64,000 nt of DNA from Xiheimicrobium sp033763395. Its GTDB lineage: Bacteria; Myxococcota; Myxococcia; Myxococcales; Myxococcaceae. The stretch is from contig JANRKQ010000129.1 in NCBI GenBank assembly GCA_033763395.1, positions 1-64,000 on the forward strand. Direction: 5' to 3'. The translations under genes were made by a program, and so were the position numbers. Positions 24,261 through 33,693 of this stretch are shown piece by piece (position 1 is the stretch's first letter; every line of letters begins with the position of its first letter). A model generated the notes under the pieces. The model was not told the DNA's origin. It saw only the letters and a program-made list of their open reading frames with translations, and did no database searches.

Positions 24261-26066
24261 TCAATGTCCCCGACACGACGCCTGCGCCTGGTCGGCGAAG
24301 GCGCCCGCTCCCAGCGCGCGGAGCTCGGCGAGCAGGCCCTTCGCCTCGTCACATCGCTTCGCCTTCACGGCGGTGAGCGTCAACTGCTGGAGCGCGGCCA
24401 CGAGGTTGTTGGTGAGCGCCTCGCTGCCAGGCACGTCGAGGAGCCCATGGCGGGCCTGCGTCACCAGCGCGGCCCACTGCCCGGTCTTCGCGAGGCTGGC
24501 GGTGAGGTTGACCCAGCAGGGCTCGAGCACCGCTCGCCACCGCGACGGTGGAATGCTCCGGCCCAGCACGGCGCGCGCCTCGTCGCAGGCACCCGTCGTG
24601 GAGAAGCCCACCGCGATGTTGAACTCGCTGGCCTCGAGGTTCTTTCGAGCCACCTCGTTGGTGGGGGCGAGCGCGAGGGCCCGCCGGAAGCCGGTGGACG
24701 CGCCCGTGAAGTCCTGCCGGTCGAAGGCCTCGGCGCCCGCCGCCGCGAAGCAGAAGACGATCGCGTCCTGCGAGCGCCAGGGCTTCTCGGTGAGCCCAGC
24801 CACCACGCGCTCGAGCTCGAGTCCGAGCGCCGCGGCGTCGTCACAGGCCCGCGCGGCTACGAGGCCCTCGAAGCGCGTCGACTCGACTTCATAGAGCGCG
24901 AACCGAGCGCCCTCGTCTCCTGGCGCGAGTGAGAGCGCCTGCCGCGCCGCGGCCAGGGCGAGCGTCGGCTCATTCGCCTTTCGTTTCGCCGACGACAGCG
25001 CGGTGAGGCACGCCACCCGCTCCGCCGTGTTCCCCGACACGCAGGTGTCGAGGCCGCCCTTGCCCCCGAGCTGGCCCTTCGCTTCGCCGACGAGCGGTCC
25101 CGCCTCGGTCAGCCCCGCGGCCTTCGCGGCCTCGGCGTGGCGAAGGGACTCGGCCCAGTCTCCGCGCTTTCCCGCTTCCTGGGCGAGGGTGAAGTGGTGC
25201 ACCCCGAGGTTGTGCCGAATGACGGCCCGGTGCTCGCCCGCAGAGTCGACGATGCGGTCGAGCAGGTGGAGCGCCTCTTCGTGGCGCCCGGCCTGGGCGA
25301 GCGCGCGCGCGGTGTCGTTGAAGAGCGCGGCGCGCCAGGTGGCGAAGCGCTCCTTCGACTTGCCGGCGGCGAGCTGGGTGGCGCGGTCGATGAGGCCGTC
25401 GGCGTCGGCCGAGCGCCCCTGCTGCATGAGGAGCACCGCGCGGTTCGCGTACAGCCCGGCGATGAGCGACAGCACGGGCACCTCTTCGGCGTCGAGGATC
25501 TCCTTCTCGACGCGGGCGAGGTCTTCGCCGGGGCGCGCCACCCGTGACAGGTACTCAGCTGACAGCATCTGCTTTCGGGGCATGCCGAAGCCCGAGCGCA
25601 CCGTCGTCTGCACGTCGAAGGCGCGCCCCTTCACCACCACCTGCACCAGCGCGTGGCGAACCGAGAGCACCGCGCGCGACGACTCGAGCAGCCCTTCCGC
25701 CGCGATGACGTAGGCCACCGAGGACGACAGGCAGTTGTACTCGCCGGTGCGCCAGAGGTCGGGCAGCGTGGTGGCCTCGAGCCGGTACTGGCGGAAGGCG
25801 CCGTCGTGCAACACCTCGAGGAGGCGCGCCGCGCGGGCCTGCGGTTCGGCGAGCGCGAGCGCCGAGGTGCGCGCGGGGGTCAGCAGCGAGAGGAGCGCGT
25901 CGCGCGCGGTGCCGAGCTCTCCATCGGGAACCCCGCTCGCGATGAGCGCCGCGTCGGTGAAGTCGACCTGGTCGAGCGCGCCGTCCTTCGCGTCGGCGAG
26001 GAGCGCGGCCTCGCGAGCTGATGGAGGCGCGAGCGCGAGGGTGAGGCTGACGAGCGTGATGAACAT
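24261..26066 (-). CDS. Secreted transglutaminase-like and TPR protein
   Basis: 601 residues with an N-terminal hydrophobic leader (MFITLVSLTLALA). Residues about 75-160 look like a transglutaminase-like fold with a possible Cys-His-Asp triad: Cys112 (GEYNCLSSSVAYV), His138 (VRHALVQVVV) and Asp151 (RAFDVQTT). The rest (about 205-600) is TPR-like helical hairpins with scattered cysteines (CDDAAALG, CDEARAVLG, CDEAKGLLA). Transglutaminase-like domains of this SirB1 kind, joined to TPRs, occur in proteobacteria, mostly without known activity. It lies upstream of the toxin remnant and is divergent from gyrB. Confidence 0.65.
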   Translation of the reverse strand: MFITLVSLTLALAPPSAREAALLADAKDGALDQVDFTDAALIASGVPDGELGTARDALLSLLTPARTSALALAEPQARAARLLEVLHDGAFRQYRLEATTLPDLWRTGEYNCLSSSVAYVIAAEGLLESSRAVLSVRHALVQVVVKGRAFDVQTTVRSGFGMPRKQMLSAEYLSRVARPGEDLARVEKEILDAEEVPVLSLIAGLYANRAVLLMQQGRSADADGLIDRATQLAAGKSKERFATWRAALFNDTARALAQAGRHEEALHLLDRIVDSAGEHRAVIRHNLGVHHFTLAQEAGKRGDWAESLRHAEAAKAAGLTEAGPLVGEAKGQLGGKGGLDTCVSGNTAERVACLTALSSAKRKANEPTLALAAARQALSLAPGDEGARFALYEVESTRFEGLVAARACDDAAALGLELERVVAGLTEKPWRSQDAIVFCFAAAGAEAFDRQDFTGASTGFRRALALAPTNEVARKNLEASEFNIAVGFSTTGACDEARAVLGRSIPPSRWRAVLEPCWVNLTASLAKTGQWAALVTQARHGLLDVPGSEALTNNLVAALQQLTLTAVKAKRCDEAKGLLAELRALGAGAFADQAQASCRGH

Positions 26067-26575
26067 GGGCGGACCGAGTATCGCCCAACCCGGCGCTGGC
26101 GACCGGTCATCAGGGCAGGGGGCCGACGCTGGAGCATGAAGAGCGTCGTACAGAGAGGCACAGGCGGCCAGGACTTCATCGGCGCTGCGCCTTCTCGGTC
26201 GGATGGGTCAGATGTCGGTGTTCCCCGACTTTCGGCTTCGGTTCCGCTGCGGGTGCCCTGGCTGATCGAAAGCAGCCGTCGACGGTATCGGAGCAGCGCC
26301 GCTCTCTGCCTCCGGGAGGTCGTTGCCCTCCTCCGTCGGGAGCGGGAACGCGAGCACAGCGGGGGGCGCAACGCCCTGGCGAACAGCCGCACCGGGGGTC
26401 GCCCCCGAGCCGTGAACAGCCCTGTTGCAGGGGGCCGCTTCATGGTTCCGCTCTGGCTGTCTAAGGTCTTGAAATAAATGGCGAATCGACGTCGATTCGG
26501 CAGTCGAAAAGCCACCGATTTCCGCCGGCGAAGTGGTAGGAGTGGAGGGCTTTCGCACCCCGCATCGGATGGTTC
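26067..26575. other. Long intergenic region upstream of gyrB
   Basis: 509 bases between the TPR gene start and gyrB. Short open frames exist on both strands but none has recognisable protein content. The right end is AT-richer and holds TTGAAA at 26469-26474 and an 18-bp palindrome. It should contain the gyrB promoter and that of the divergent gene. No tRNA-like or other RNA structure was recognised. Confidence 0.7.
26482..26499. promoter_or_regulatory. Perfect 18-bp palindrome upstream of gyrB
   Basis: CGAATCGACGTCGATTCG, 77 bases before the gyrB start and 7 bases after a -35-like TTGAAA. Its size and position suit a dimeric repressor or activator site controlling gyrB. The binding protein is unknown; the sequence does not match an operator I know. 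Confidence 0.55.
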
Positions 26576-29089
26576 ATGGAATCGACTCCGCAGCCCGCTC
26601 CCACCACCGCTCCCGCCGAATACAACGCCGCCAGCATCACCGTGCTCGAGGGCCTCGAGGCCGTGCGCAAACGGCCCGGCATGTACATCGGTGACACCTT
26701 CTTCCGCGGCCTGCACCACCTCGTCTACGAGGTCGTCGACAACTCCGTCGACGAGGCGCTGGCGGGCTTCGCGAGCCGGGTCGACGTCTTCATCCACGTC
26801 GACAACTCCATCACCGTCGTCGACGACGGTCGCGGCATTCCCGTCGGCCCGCACCCCAGCGTCCCCGGCATGGACACGCTCGACGTCGTGATGACGAAGC
26901 TGCACGCCGGCGGCAAGTTCGAGAACAGCGCCTACAAGGTGTCGGGCGGTCTGCACGGCGTCGGCGTCTCGTGCGTCAACGCGCTCTCCGAGCTGCTCAA
27001 GGTCGAGGTCCAGCGCAACGGCAAGGTCTACAACCAGACCTACGCGCGCGGCGTGCCCCAGGGCCAGGTGAAGGAGGTCGGCGTCACCGACAAGCGTGGC
27101 ACCCGCGTCACCTTCAAGCCCGACCCCACCATCTTCGAGGTGAGCGAGTACGACTTCGACACGCTCTCGGGCCGCCTGCGCGAGCTCGCGTTCTTGAACG
27201 CCGGGCTCCACATCACCATCACCGACGAGCGCTCGGGCAAGAACCACGACTTCAAGTTCGAGGGCGGCATCACCTCGTTCGTCGAGTTCATGAACAAGGG
27301 CAAGCAGGCCTTCAACGAGAAGGTCATCTTCTTCAAGAGCGAGAAGGACCTCGTCTCGCTCGAGATCGCCCTGCAGTGGAACGATGGCTACGACGAGCGC
27401 ATCTTCACCTTCGCCAACAACATCAACACCCCCGAGGGCGGCAGCCACTTGTCTGGCTTCAAGGCCGCGCTCACGCGCACCATCAACGGCTACGCCGAGC
27501 GCAACCAGCTGTGGAAGGAACTCAAGGGCGAGCTCCCCACCGGCGAAGACGCGCGCGAAGGCCTCGCCGCCGTCATCTCGGTGAAGCTGCCCAACCCGCA
27601 GTTCGAGGGGCAGACGAAGCAGAAGCTCGGCAACTCGGAGATCAAGGGCCTCGTCGAGCAGATGGTGAACGAGCACCTCGCGCAGTGGCTCGACGAGAAC
27701 CCGAACACCGCCAAGAAGGTGGTGGGGAAAATCGGCGACGCCGCCCGCGCGCGCATCGCCGCCCGCAAGGCCCGCGAGACGGTGCGCAAGGGCGCGTTCT
27801 CGGGCGGAGGCCTGCCCGGCAAGCTGTCGGACTGCCGCTCGAAGAAGCCCGAGCTGTCAGAGATCTTCATCGTCGAGGGTGACTCGGCAGGTGGCTCGGC
27901 CAAGCAGGGCCGCGACTCCGAGTTCCAGGCGATCCTCCCGCTGCGCGGGAAGATCCTCAACGTCGAGAAGGCGCGCATCGACAAGATGCTCACCAGCCAG
28001 GAAATCGTCACCCTCATCACCGCGCTCGGCACCGGCGTGCGCGCGGGCAACGACAACGAGGGCTACAAGCCCGACGACGTCCGGTACCACCGCATCATCC
28101 TCATGACGGACGCCGACGTCGACGGCTCGCACATTCGCACGCTGCTGCTCACGTTCTTCTTCCGGCAGATGCCTGAGCTCATCGAGCGCGGGTACATCTA
28201 CATCGCGCAGCCGCCGCTCTACAAAGTCACGCGCAACAAGCGGGACATCTACCTGAAGGACGACGACGCGCGGTCCGACTTCCTCCTCGACATCGCCGCC
28301 GAGCGCGCCTCACTCGAGCTGCAGTCGGGCGAGCTCACCGGCGAAGCGCTCAAGAAGCTGCTCAAGAAGGTGACGCTCTACAACAAGCGCCTCGAGAAGA
28401 TGGCCCTGCGGAAAGACAAGCGCGTCGTCGACGCCATCGTGCAAGCGGCGGCGTTCACCCCCGACATGCTGAAGGACGTCACGAAGACCGTGACCGACGA
28501 AGACGGCGAGCTGGTGAGCCGCGCCCAGGCCGAGTTCGACAAGGTGCAGGGCTACCTCGAGGAGCGGTACCCCGACATCCTCGACCGCATGCGCGTCGAG
28601 ATGAAGGACGACCTCCAGCACAGCTCGAAGAAGTTCGTCATCAAGAGCGAGGTGAACGGCGCCTTCCGCGAGACGGTGCTCGACACCGACTTCTTGAACG
28701 GCCCCGAGTACCGCGAGCTCACCACCCTCAAAGAGGCCTTCCAGGCCTTTGGCCCCGCGCCCTACACGATGCGCATCGGCGACCCGAAGAAGTCGGCCGA
28801 CGAGGTGCAGCGCGTCACCGCGCACACGTACCAGCAGGTGCTCTCGCTCGCGTACGACGAGGCGCAGAAGGGGCTCTACATTCAGCGGTACAAGGGCCTC
28901 GGCGAGATGAACCCCGAGCAGCTCAAAGAGACGACGATGGACCCGGCGACCCGTACGCTGCTCCAGGTGAAAGTGAAGGACCTCATCGAGGCCCAGGACA
29001 TCTTCACCAAGCTGATGGGTGACGACGTCGACCGCCGCCGCCAGTGGATCGAAAAAGAGTCGGTTCGTGTGCAGAACCTCGACATCTGA
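26576..29089 (+). CDS. gyrB: DNA gyrase subunit B
   Basis: An 837-residue ATPase subunit of type II topoisomerase. GHKL ATPase motifs are YEVVDNSVDEA, a downstream DDGRGIP and GGLHGVG. The Toprim domain shows EGDSAGGSAKQGRD and DADVDGSHIRTLLLTFF. The C-terminal GyrA-contact motif is QRYKGLGEMNPEQL. The length is near that of Gram-negative GyrB with the extra domain. It works with GyrA, which is not in this window, to introduce negative supercoils. It stands alone, without dnaA, dnaN or recF nearby. The next gene starts 38 bases downstream. Confidence 0.97.
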   Translation: MESTPQPAPTTAPAEYNAASITVLEGLEAVRKRPGMYIGDTFFRGLHHLVYEVVDNSVDEALAGFASRVDVFIHVDNSITVVDDGRGIPVGPHPSVPGMDTLDVVMTKLHAGGKFENSAYKVSGGLHGVGVSCVNALSELLKVEVQRNGKVYNQTYARGVPQGQVKEVGVTDKRGTRVTFKPDPTIFEVSEYDFDTLSGRLRELAFLNAGLHITITDERSGKNHDFKFEGGITSFVEFMNKGKQAFNEKVIFFKSEKDLVSLEIALQWNDGYDERIFTFANNINTPEGGSHLSGFKAALTRTINGYAERNQLWKELKGELPTGEDAREGLAAVISVKLPNPQFEGQTKQKLGNSEIKGLVEQMVNEHLAQWLDENPNTAKKVVGKIGDAARARIAARKARETVRKGAFSGGGLPGKLSDCRSKKPELSEIFIVEGDSAGGSAKQGRDSEFQAILPLRGKILNVEKARIDKMLTSQEIVTLITALGTGVRAGNDNEGYKPDDVRYHRIILMTDADVDGSHIRTLLLTFFFRQMPELIERGYIYIAQPPLYKVTRNKRDIYLKDDDARSDFLLDIAAERASLELQSGELTGEALKKLLKKVTLYNKRLEKMALRKDKRVVDAIVQAAAFTPDMLKDVTKTVTDEDGELVSRAQAEFDKVQGYLEERYPDILDRMRVEMKDDLQHSSKKFVIKSEVNGAFRETVLDTDFLNGPEYRELTTLKEAFQAFGPAPYTMRIGDPKKSADEVQRVTAHTYQQVLSLAYDEAQKGLYIQRYKGLGEMNPEQLKETTMDPATRTLLQVKVKDLIEAQDIFTKLMGDDVDRRRQWIEKESVRVQNLDI

Positions 29090-29127
29090 CGAAGCGTCGA
29101 CGGCCTCATGGCTTCGGGGGAACACCG

Positions 29128-30120
29128 GTGCGACTGTTCGTGGTGGTGCTGGTCCTCGCGGCGATGGGCGCAGCCGCGCAGGGCAAATCGAAGAAGGGCA
29201 AGCTGAGCGAGCCTGAAGCCGCGCCGGCCCCCGTCGCGCCCGCGCCCGTCGTGGAGCCGACGACGCCCAGTCCCGTCGCGCCGACGCCCACGCCCGACCC
29301 GCCCGTGCCTGCCGCTCCGAAGCTCACGGTCTCGGCCGACACGAAGCCGCGCCTCGCCGTCACCGCGCTCGAGGCGCAGGGCGTGACGCCGGCCCAGGCC
29401 GCGGCGGTGACGGACGCCGTGGTGGCGGCGCTGTCGGAGCGGGGCCTCTTCGACGTCATCTCGGCCCGCGACATCGCCACCGCCCTGTCCGCCGAGCGAC
29501 AGAAGCAGCTCCTGGGCGTGTGTGAGTCCGACGCCGACGCCTGCAACAGCTCGCTCGGAGAGGTCCTCTCGGCGCCGTTCATCGTCTCGGGCCAGCTGTC
29601 GCGCATCGGCACCGCCTTTCAGCTGACCCTGCAGACGTTCGACGTGGTGAAGGGCCGGCCCGCGGGGCGCGCGAACCGGGTGGCGTCGTCGCTCGAGGCG
29701 TTGCAGCAGGTCATTCCGTACGCAGCCGCCGAGGCGACGGGGTCTCCCCTGCCGCCGCCCCCGTCGCGGGTCGTGCCGATCACGCTGCTGTCGGCGGGCG
29801 CGGTGTCGTTCATCTCGGGCGCCGTCTTCGGCATCATCACGCTGACGCAGGAGCGGCTGCTCAACGACGAGCTCTGCCCCGGCGGAGTTCCTCCCGACGG
29901 GCGCTGCACCGGCACGGCGTTGAGCGAGCGCGCGTTCTACCTGACGCAGAATGACGCCCTGGCGCGGCAGAAGTGGGTGAGCGTCGGGCTGATGGCCGCG
30001 GGCGCGGTGATGACGGTGCTGGGCGTCGTCGTGATGCCGCCGTTCGAGTCGCCCGGGCGGGTGTCGCTCAGGGTGACGCCCACGCTGGGTGGGTTCGCGG
30101 TGACGGGAGGTTTCTGGTGA
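29128..30120 (+). CDS. Envelope protein, first copy of a duplicated module
   Basis: 330 residues. It has a signal peptide (MRLFVVVLVLAAMGAAAQG), a Pro/Ala-rich linker (about 25-70), a domain at about 75-205 resembling TolB-N/FlgO-like folds (PRLAVTALEAQGVTPAQ, then PFIVSGQLSRIGTAFQLTL), the junction GSPLPPPPSRVVPITLL, and two membrane helices at about 220-310. The start is GTG at 29128, with GGGGGA 7 bases ahead. It overlaps the following lipoprotein gene by 4 bases (GTGA). The protein encoded at 45346-46155 is a clear paralogue, sharing RQ(K/R)QLLG and GxPLPPPPSRxxPITL. The function is unknown; the context suggests the pair act together in the envelope. Confidence 0.72.
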   Translation: MRLFVVVLVLAAMGAAAQGKSKKGKLSEPEAAPAPVAPAPVVEPTTPSPVAPTPTPDPPVPAAPKLTVSADTKPRLAVTALEAQGVTPAQAAAVTDAVVAALSERGLFDVISARDIATALSAERQKQLLGVCESDADACNSSLGEVLSAPFIVSGQLSRIGTAFQLTLQTFDVVKGRPAGRANRVASSLEALQQVIPYAAAEATGSPLPPPPSRVVPITLLSAGAVSFISGAVFGIITLTQERLLNDELCPGGVPPDGRCTGTALSERAFYLTQNDALARQKWVSVGLMAAGAVMTVLGVVVMPPFESPGRVSLRVTPTLGGFAVTGGFW

Positions 30121-32396
30121 GGGGCGTCTGGCCTGCGGTGGTGGTGGCCGTCTTGACGGGGTGCCCCGGGTTGCTCGTCGGGCCCGGCAACGACTTTCCC
30201 TGCGACTTCGCCAGGCCCCCCGGTGAGCGCGACGCCGTCTGCTCTCCCGGCGACGTCTGCGGCGTGTCGAACCGCTGCCAGCGGTACGTCGACGAGGGGC
30301 CCCAGTTCGAAGGCGCCCCGACGTTTCCACAGTTCACCGCCGAGGTGGGCTCGGGGGTGGTCGTTCACCCGAAGGTCCTGACGGGAGCCGTCGAGGCCGT
30401 CGTCACGGTTCCTCCGAGGGCCGTCTTCGTTCGCACGGCCGACGGGACGTTTCTCGTGGAAGCCGACTCGCCCGCGCCGACGCGGTTCGACGCGGGCTTT
30501 GACGCTCGCGACGTCGCCGACGTCATCGTCTTCCCACGGGACGGGGGCTGGCGCACCTTCTGGCGCGAGCGCGACGGCGACACCTTCTTCAGAGACTCGA
30601 ACTCGCCGGGTTCGCCACAGCCTCTCGGCATCAAGGCCGCGCAGTGGCGAAGGCTGGGGCCGCAGCGCATCGGCGTCATCATCGAAGGCCGACAGGGCTT
30701 TGGCGTCGTGGAGCAGGCGTCGATGGTGCCGTCCTTCCAGCGCCTGCTGGACGACGCGGGCACTGCGCTGTTCGACGTCGTACCGGGTCCCTCGATACGC
30801 CTTGGAGAGCGCCCTGCGGTGCTGCTCGCGCGAGAGGCGCTGCTGGTCGAAGGGGCCGACGGTGGCTTCGTCTCCGTCGCCGCGGTGTCGTTGCCGCCGC
30901 CGCCGATGCTCCCCGCGGAGCGGCGATTTCCTTCGCTCAGCATCGACGAGGCGGGCGCGGTGGCCGCCGTGCTGTCGAGAACGCCGCCGCTCCTGACGAC
31001 GCTCGTCACTTCGCGCACCGGGTTCGGGCTCGAGGTGGCCTCAGCGTGGCCTGACTGTGTGCCGTGCCCGAGGGCCTTCGTCGCGACGCCTGGTCTCGAC
31101 CGGGTCGGCCCCTTCGTCGACGTCCTCTGCGAGGGCAGCATTCGCCGTGTTCGCGGGGCTCTGCCGGGCGGGCGCTGCCTCGAGGAGTTGATCGAGCCAC
31201 CCTTCGACGTTTCGCAGGTGAGCAATCGCGAGCCGGTGTTGGACACGACGCTGGCGACGGGCTTCGCGGTGGGCGGGCTCAGTGGGCAAGTCTGGGTCGG
31301 CCGAACCGTCGGGACCGCCCAGCCCGTCTTCATGGAGCGGGTGCCCGTCGACGTCAGCAAGGTGGGCCTCGCTGACGGAACGAGCCCCGTCTTCGCCCTC
31401 ACGACAGCCGGGCTCTTCGACGGGCGCCCCGAGCGTGGCTACCTGTCCATCGCGCCCGAGGCGACGTCGCGCATCGCGGCCCTCGTCGGAGAAGGGCAGG
31501 GCTGGGTCGTCGGTGAAGGTGGCAACCTGGTGCGGGTCAGCAACGTCGGCAAGGCGTCGCCCACCGTTCGTTTCGGCCCGCGGCTCATCGATGGCCGCGG
31601 TGAGGCGGTGACGCGGCCGCTCCGGGGAGAGGCCTTCGTCGGCGTCGACGCCGGCGTCGCCTCGATGCTCATCGCCGCCGACGACTCGCTGTATTTCCTC
31701 GTGCCGCCGAGGCCGGCCGAGTCAGCGGGCCAGCTGGGCGACCTCGCGCCAGTGGCCACGCCAGAGCCGTCGTCCTTCATCCGGAGTCTGGCCATCGAGC
31801 GCACGCCCGTGGACTCCGACGGCGTGGAGCGCGTGCACGCCTACGTGGTGACGTCACGAAACGTCTTCGACGTGACGCTCGGTGGCGCGCCGCGCCGATG
31901 GACGGCGACGCCGCTCACCTTCTCGGCGGCAGGGCCGCTCGAGGTGTGGTTCGACAACCCGCAGAGCCGGCTCGCCCGCGTCGGGTATGTCGACGGCACC
32001 GTCTTCTCGATTCCCGGTGGGTTCCAACTCACCGAGCGCCTGCCCGCGGCGAGCGACGGCTCTCCCATCGCGGTGGTGGACTATGACAACCTGGGCGGTT
32101 GGCCTGTCGCCCTCACCGAGCATGGGCTCTTCGTCGCTCGCTACGATGAGGTTCGACCCGGTCAGCTCGACAACCGCTTCCCAGATGGCGGCGTCAACAA
32201 GCCCATGTCCTGGCGGGAAGTGGTCCTGCCCGATGGCTCTCGTCCCTGGCGCCAGCAAGGCCCTCGCTTCGGCGCGAAACCGGCGAAGATCTTCGTGCTT
32301 GCCGAAGCGCCCACGTCGGCGGGCCAGACGTTCCGGCTCCTCGTCTACCTGCCGACGCAGGTCATCGAGGTGGGTCGACACGTTCGTACCCGCTAG
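30117..32396 (+). CDS. Large lipoprotein, first copy of the duplicated module
   Basis: 759 residues. The signal peptide ends in a lipobox, AVLTGC, with lipidated Cys16. A short cysteine-rich segment follows (FPCDFARPPGERDAVCSPGD, then VCGVSNRC). The remainder is a long all-beta region with repeated strand patterns such as ERGYLSIAPEATSRIAALVG and AGPLEVWFDNPQSRLARVGY, consistent with beta-propeller-like blades. The GTG start at 30117 overlaps the upstream stop (GTGA). The lipoprotein encoded at 42428-45349 has the same order (lipobox, Cys segment, long beta region) but many more Cys repeats. The function is unknown; it is probably anchored to the outer membrane or cell surface. Confidence 0.72.
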   Translation: MRGVWPAVVVAVLTGCPGLLVGPGNDFPCDFARPPGERDAVCSPGDVCGVSNRCQRYVDEGPQFEGAPTFPQFTAEVGSGVVVHPKVLTGAVEAVVTVPPRAVFVRTADGTFLVEADSPAPTRFDAGFDARDVADVIVFPRDGGWRTFWRERDGDTFFRDSNSPGSPQPLGIKAAQWRRLGPQRIGVIIEGRQGFGVVEQASMVPSFQRLLDDAGTALFDVVPGPSIRLGERPAVLLAREALLVEGADGGFVSVAAVSLPPPPMLPAERRFPSLSIDEAGAVAAVLSRTPPLLTTLVTSRTGFGLEVASAWPDCVPCPRAFVATPGLDRVGPFVDVLCEGSIRRVRGALPGGRCLEELIEPPFDVSQVSNREPVLDTTLATGFAVGGLSGQVWVGRTVGTAQPVFMERVPVDVSKVGLADGTSPVFALTTAGLFDGRPERGYLSIAPEATSRIAALVGEGQGWVVGEGGNLVRVSNVGKASPTVRFGPRLIDGRGEAVTRPLRGEAFVGVDAGVASMLIAADDSLYFLVPPRPAESAGQLGDLAPVATPEPSSFIRSLAIERTPVDSDGVERVHAYVVTSRNVFDVTLGGAPRRWTATPLTFSAAGPLEVWFDNPQSRLARVGYVDGTVFSIPGGFQLTERLPAASDGSPIAVVDYDNLGGWPVALTEHGLFVARYDEVRPGQLDNRFPDGGVNKPMSWREVVLPDGSRPWRQQGPRFGAKPAKIFVLAEAPTSAGQTFRLLVYLPTQVIEVGRHVRTR

Positions 32397-32493
32397 GGCG
32401 ATCGCCTTCTTCCGGTGAGTTGCAGCCACGGCCAGTCACCGTTCGACCGGGCGTTTGGGTTGCGCCGAGCAGAAAGGTGATGATGAAGACGTC

Positions 32494-33636
32494 ATGGGCG
32501 CCTCATTCAAGATCGCCACCGTCTTCGGCATCGACCTTCGGCTCCACGTCACCTTCGTGCTGGTGCTGCTGCTGGGCGCGTGGCCGTGGCTCGTCTGGGG
32601 CCCCGCTGGCGGCCTCTTCGGCGTCGTCATGTCGCTCGCCGTCTTCGCGTGCATCGCGCTGCACGAGCTGGGGCACTCGCTGGTGGCGAAGGCCTATGGC
32701 ATTCCCGTCACCGACATCACGCTGACGCCCATCGGCGGTGTGGCGGTGCTGAGGGATCGACCCAGGACGCCGACGCAAGAGCTCCTCATCGCCATCGCTG
32801 GCCCGGCGGTGAACGTGGTGCTGGCGGCCCTCTTCTTCGGCGTTGGGGTGTGGCTCGAGACGCTCCCCGGCCTCGTCGATGCGCTGCACACGTTCGGGCG
32901 TGAGGCGCCGCGGGCCGAGCACATCTGGGTGATGCTCGTCTCGGCCAACATCATGCTGGCGCTCTTCAACATGTTGCCAGCGCTGCCGATGGACGGCGGC
33001 CGCGTGCTGCGGGCGGTGCTGTCGTATGCGCTCGAGCCGGAGCGGGCGACGCGCATCGCGGCGGTGGTGGCGCGGGTGGTGGCCATCGGCTTCGTGGCGC
33101 TGTGGGCGCTGTCGGACAACGCGAGCCCCATGCTGCCGTTCATCGCGCTGGTGGTGTACTTCGGCGCTGGCGCCGAGGTGCGCGAGGCGAAGCTGACGCG
33201 GGTGTTGTCGCAGATTCCGTCGGGCGACGTCGTCTCGCCCTACGCGCCGCGCTTCGAGCCCGGCACGACGCTGGGCCAGGCCGTCATGGTGCTCCAGGTG
33301 TCTCCGCTGCCCGTCTTCGCGGTGGAGCAGTCGGGGCGCTTCGTCGGTGTCGTCACAGCGGACGACCTGCTCGAGGCGATTCGGCAGCGCGGTGCCTTCG
33401 GGTACGTCTCGGCGGTGGTGCGGCGCGAAGTGCCGGTGGTGCAGTCGACCGACTCGCTCGACGTCGCGCGCTCGAAGTTGCAGCGCAGCCCCGTGCGCGC
33501 CGCGGCGGTGATGCGCCAGGGCCTCTTCCTGGGGCTCGTCACCGAGGTCGAGCTCGCCCGCGCGATGGAGGTGTCGGACCGCCTCCAGGCGAAGGTCCAA
33601 CGGAGCGGCTGGCTCGAGCGGGTGGACCGCCCCTGA
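32494..33636 (+). CDS. Site-2 protease family (M50) metalloprotease with CBS domains
   Basis: A 380-residue membrane protease. HELGH lies at 57-61 in a hydrophobic segment. The third-ligand region is LPALPMDGGR (Asp167), slightly unlike the usual NPDG-type spelling but normal for this branch. Two CBS domains follow the membrane part (about 249-305 and 315-370), suggesting regulation by adenine nucleotides, as in SpoIVFB/rhomboid-neighbour-type M50B proteins. It would cut a membrane-embedded substrate, commonly an anti-sigma factor; none is adjacent. ATG 32494 was chosen because MGASFKIATVFGIDLRLH fits the family N-terminus. Confidence 0.88.
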   Translation: MGASFKIATVFGIDLRLHVTFVLVLLLGAWPWLVWGPAGGLFGVVMSLAVFACIALHELGHSLVAKAYGIPVTDITLTPIGGVAVLRDRPRTPTQELLIAIAGPAVNVVLAALFFGVGVWLETLPGLVDALHTFGREAPRAEHIWVMLVSANIMLALFNMLPALPMDGGRVLRAVLSYALEPERATRIAAVVARVVAIGFVALWALSDNASPMLPFIALVVYFGAGAEVREAKLTRVLSQIPSGDVVSPYAPRFEPGTTLGQAVMVLQVSPLPVFAVEQSGRFVGVVTADDLLEAIRQRGAFGYVSAVVRREVPVVQSTDSLDVARSKLQRSPVRAAAVMRQGLFLGLVTEVELARAMEVSDRLQAKVQRSGWLERVDRP

Positions 33637-33693
33637 CGGGCCGCGCCACGCTTCCGCGTCGATGACGTCGGTCGCGCTGCGGCTCGCCGAGGC

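Noticed and set aside
26136..26477. Small plus-strand open frame upstream of gyrB
   Set aside because: There is no ribosome binding site, no recognisable protein pattern, and composition is like that of random GC-rich sequence.
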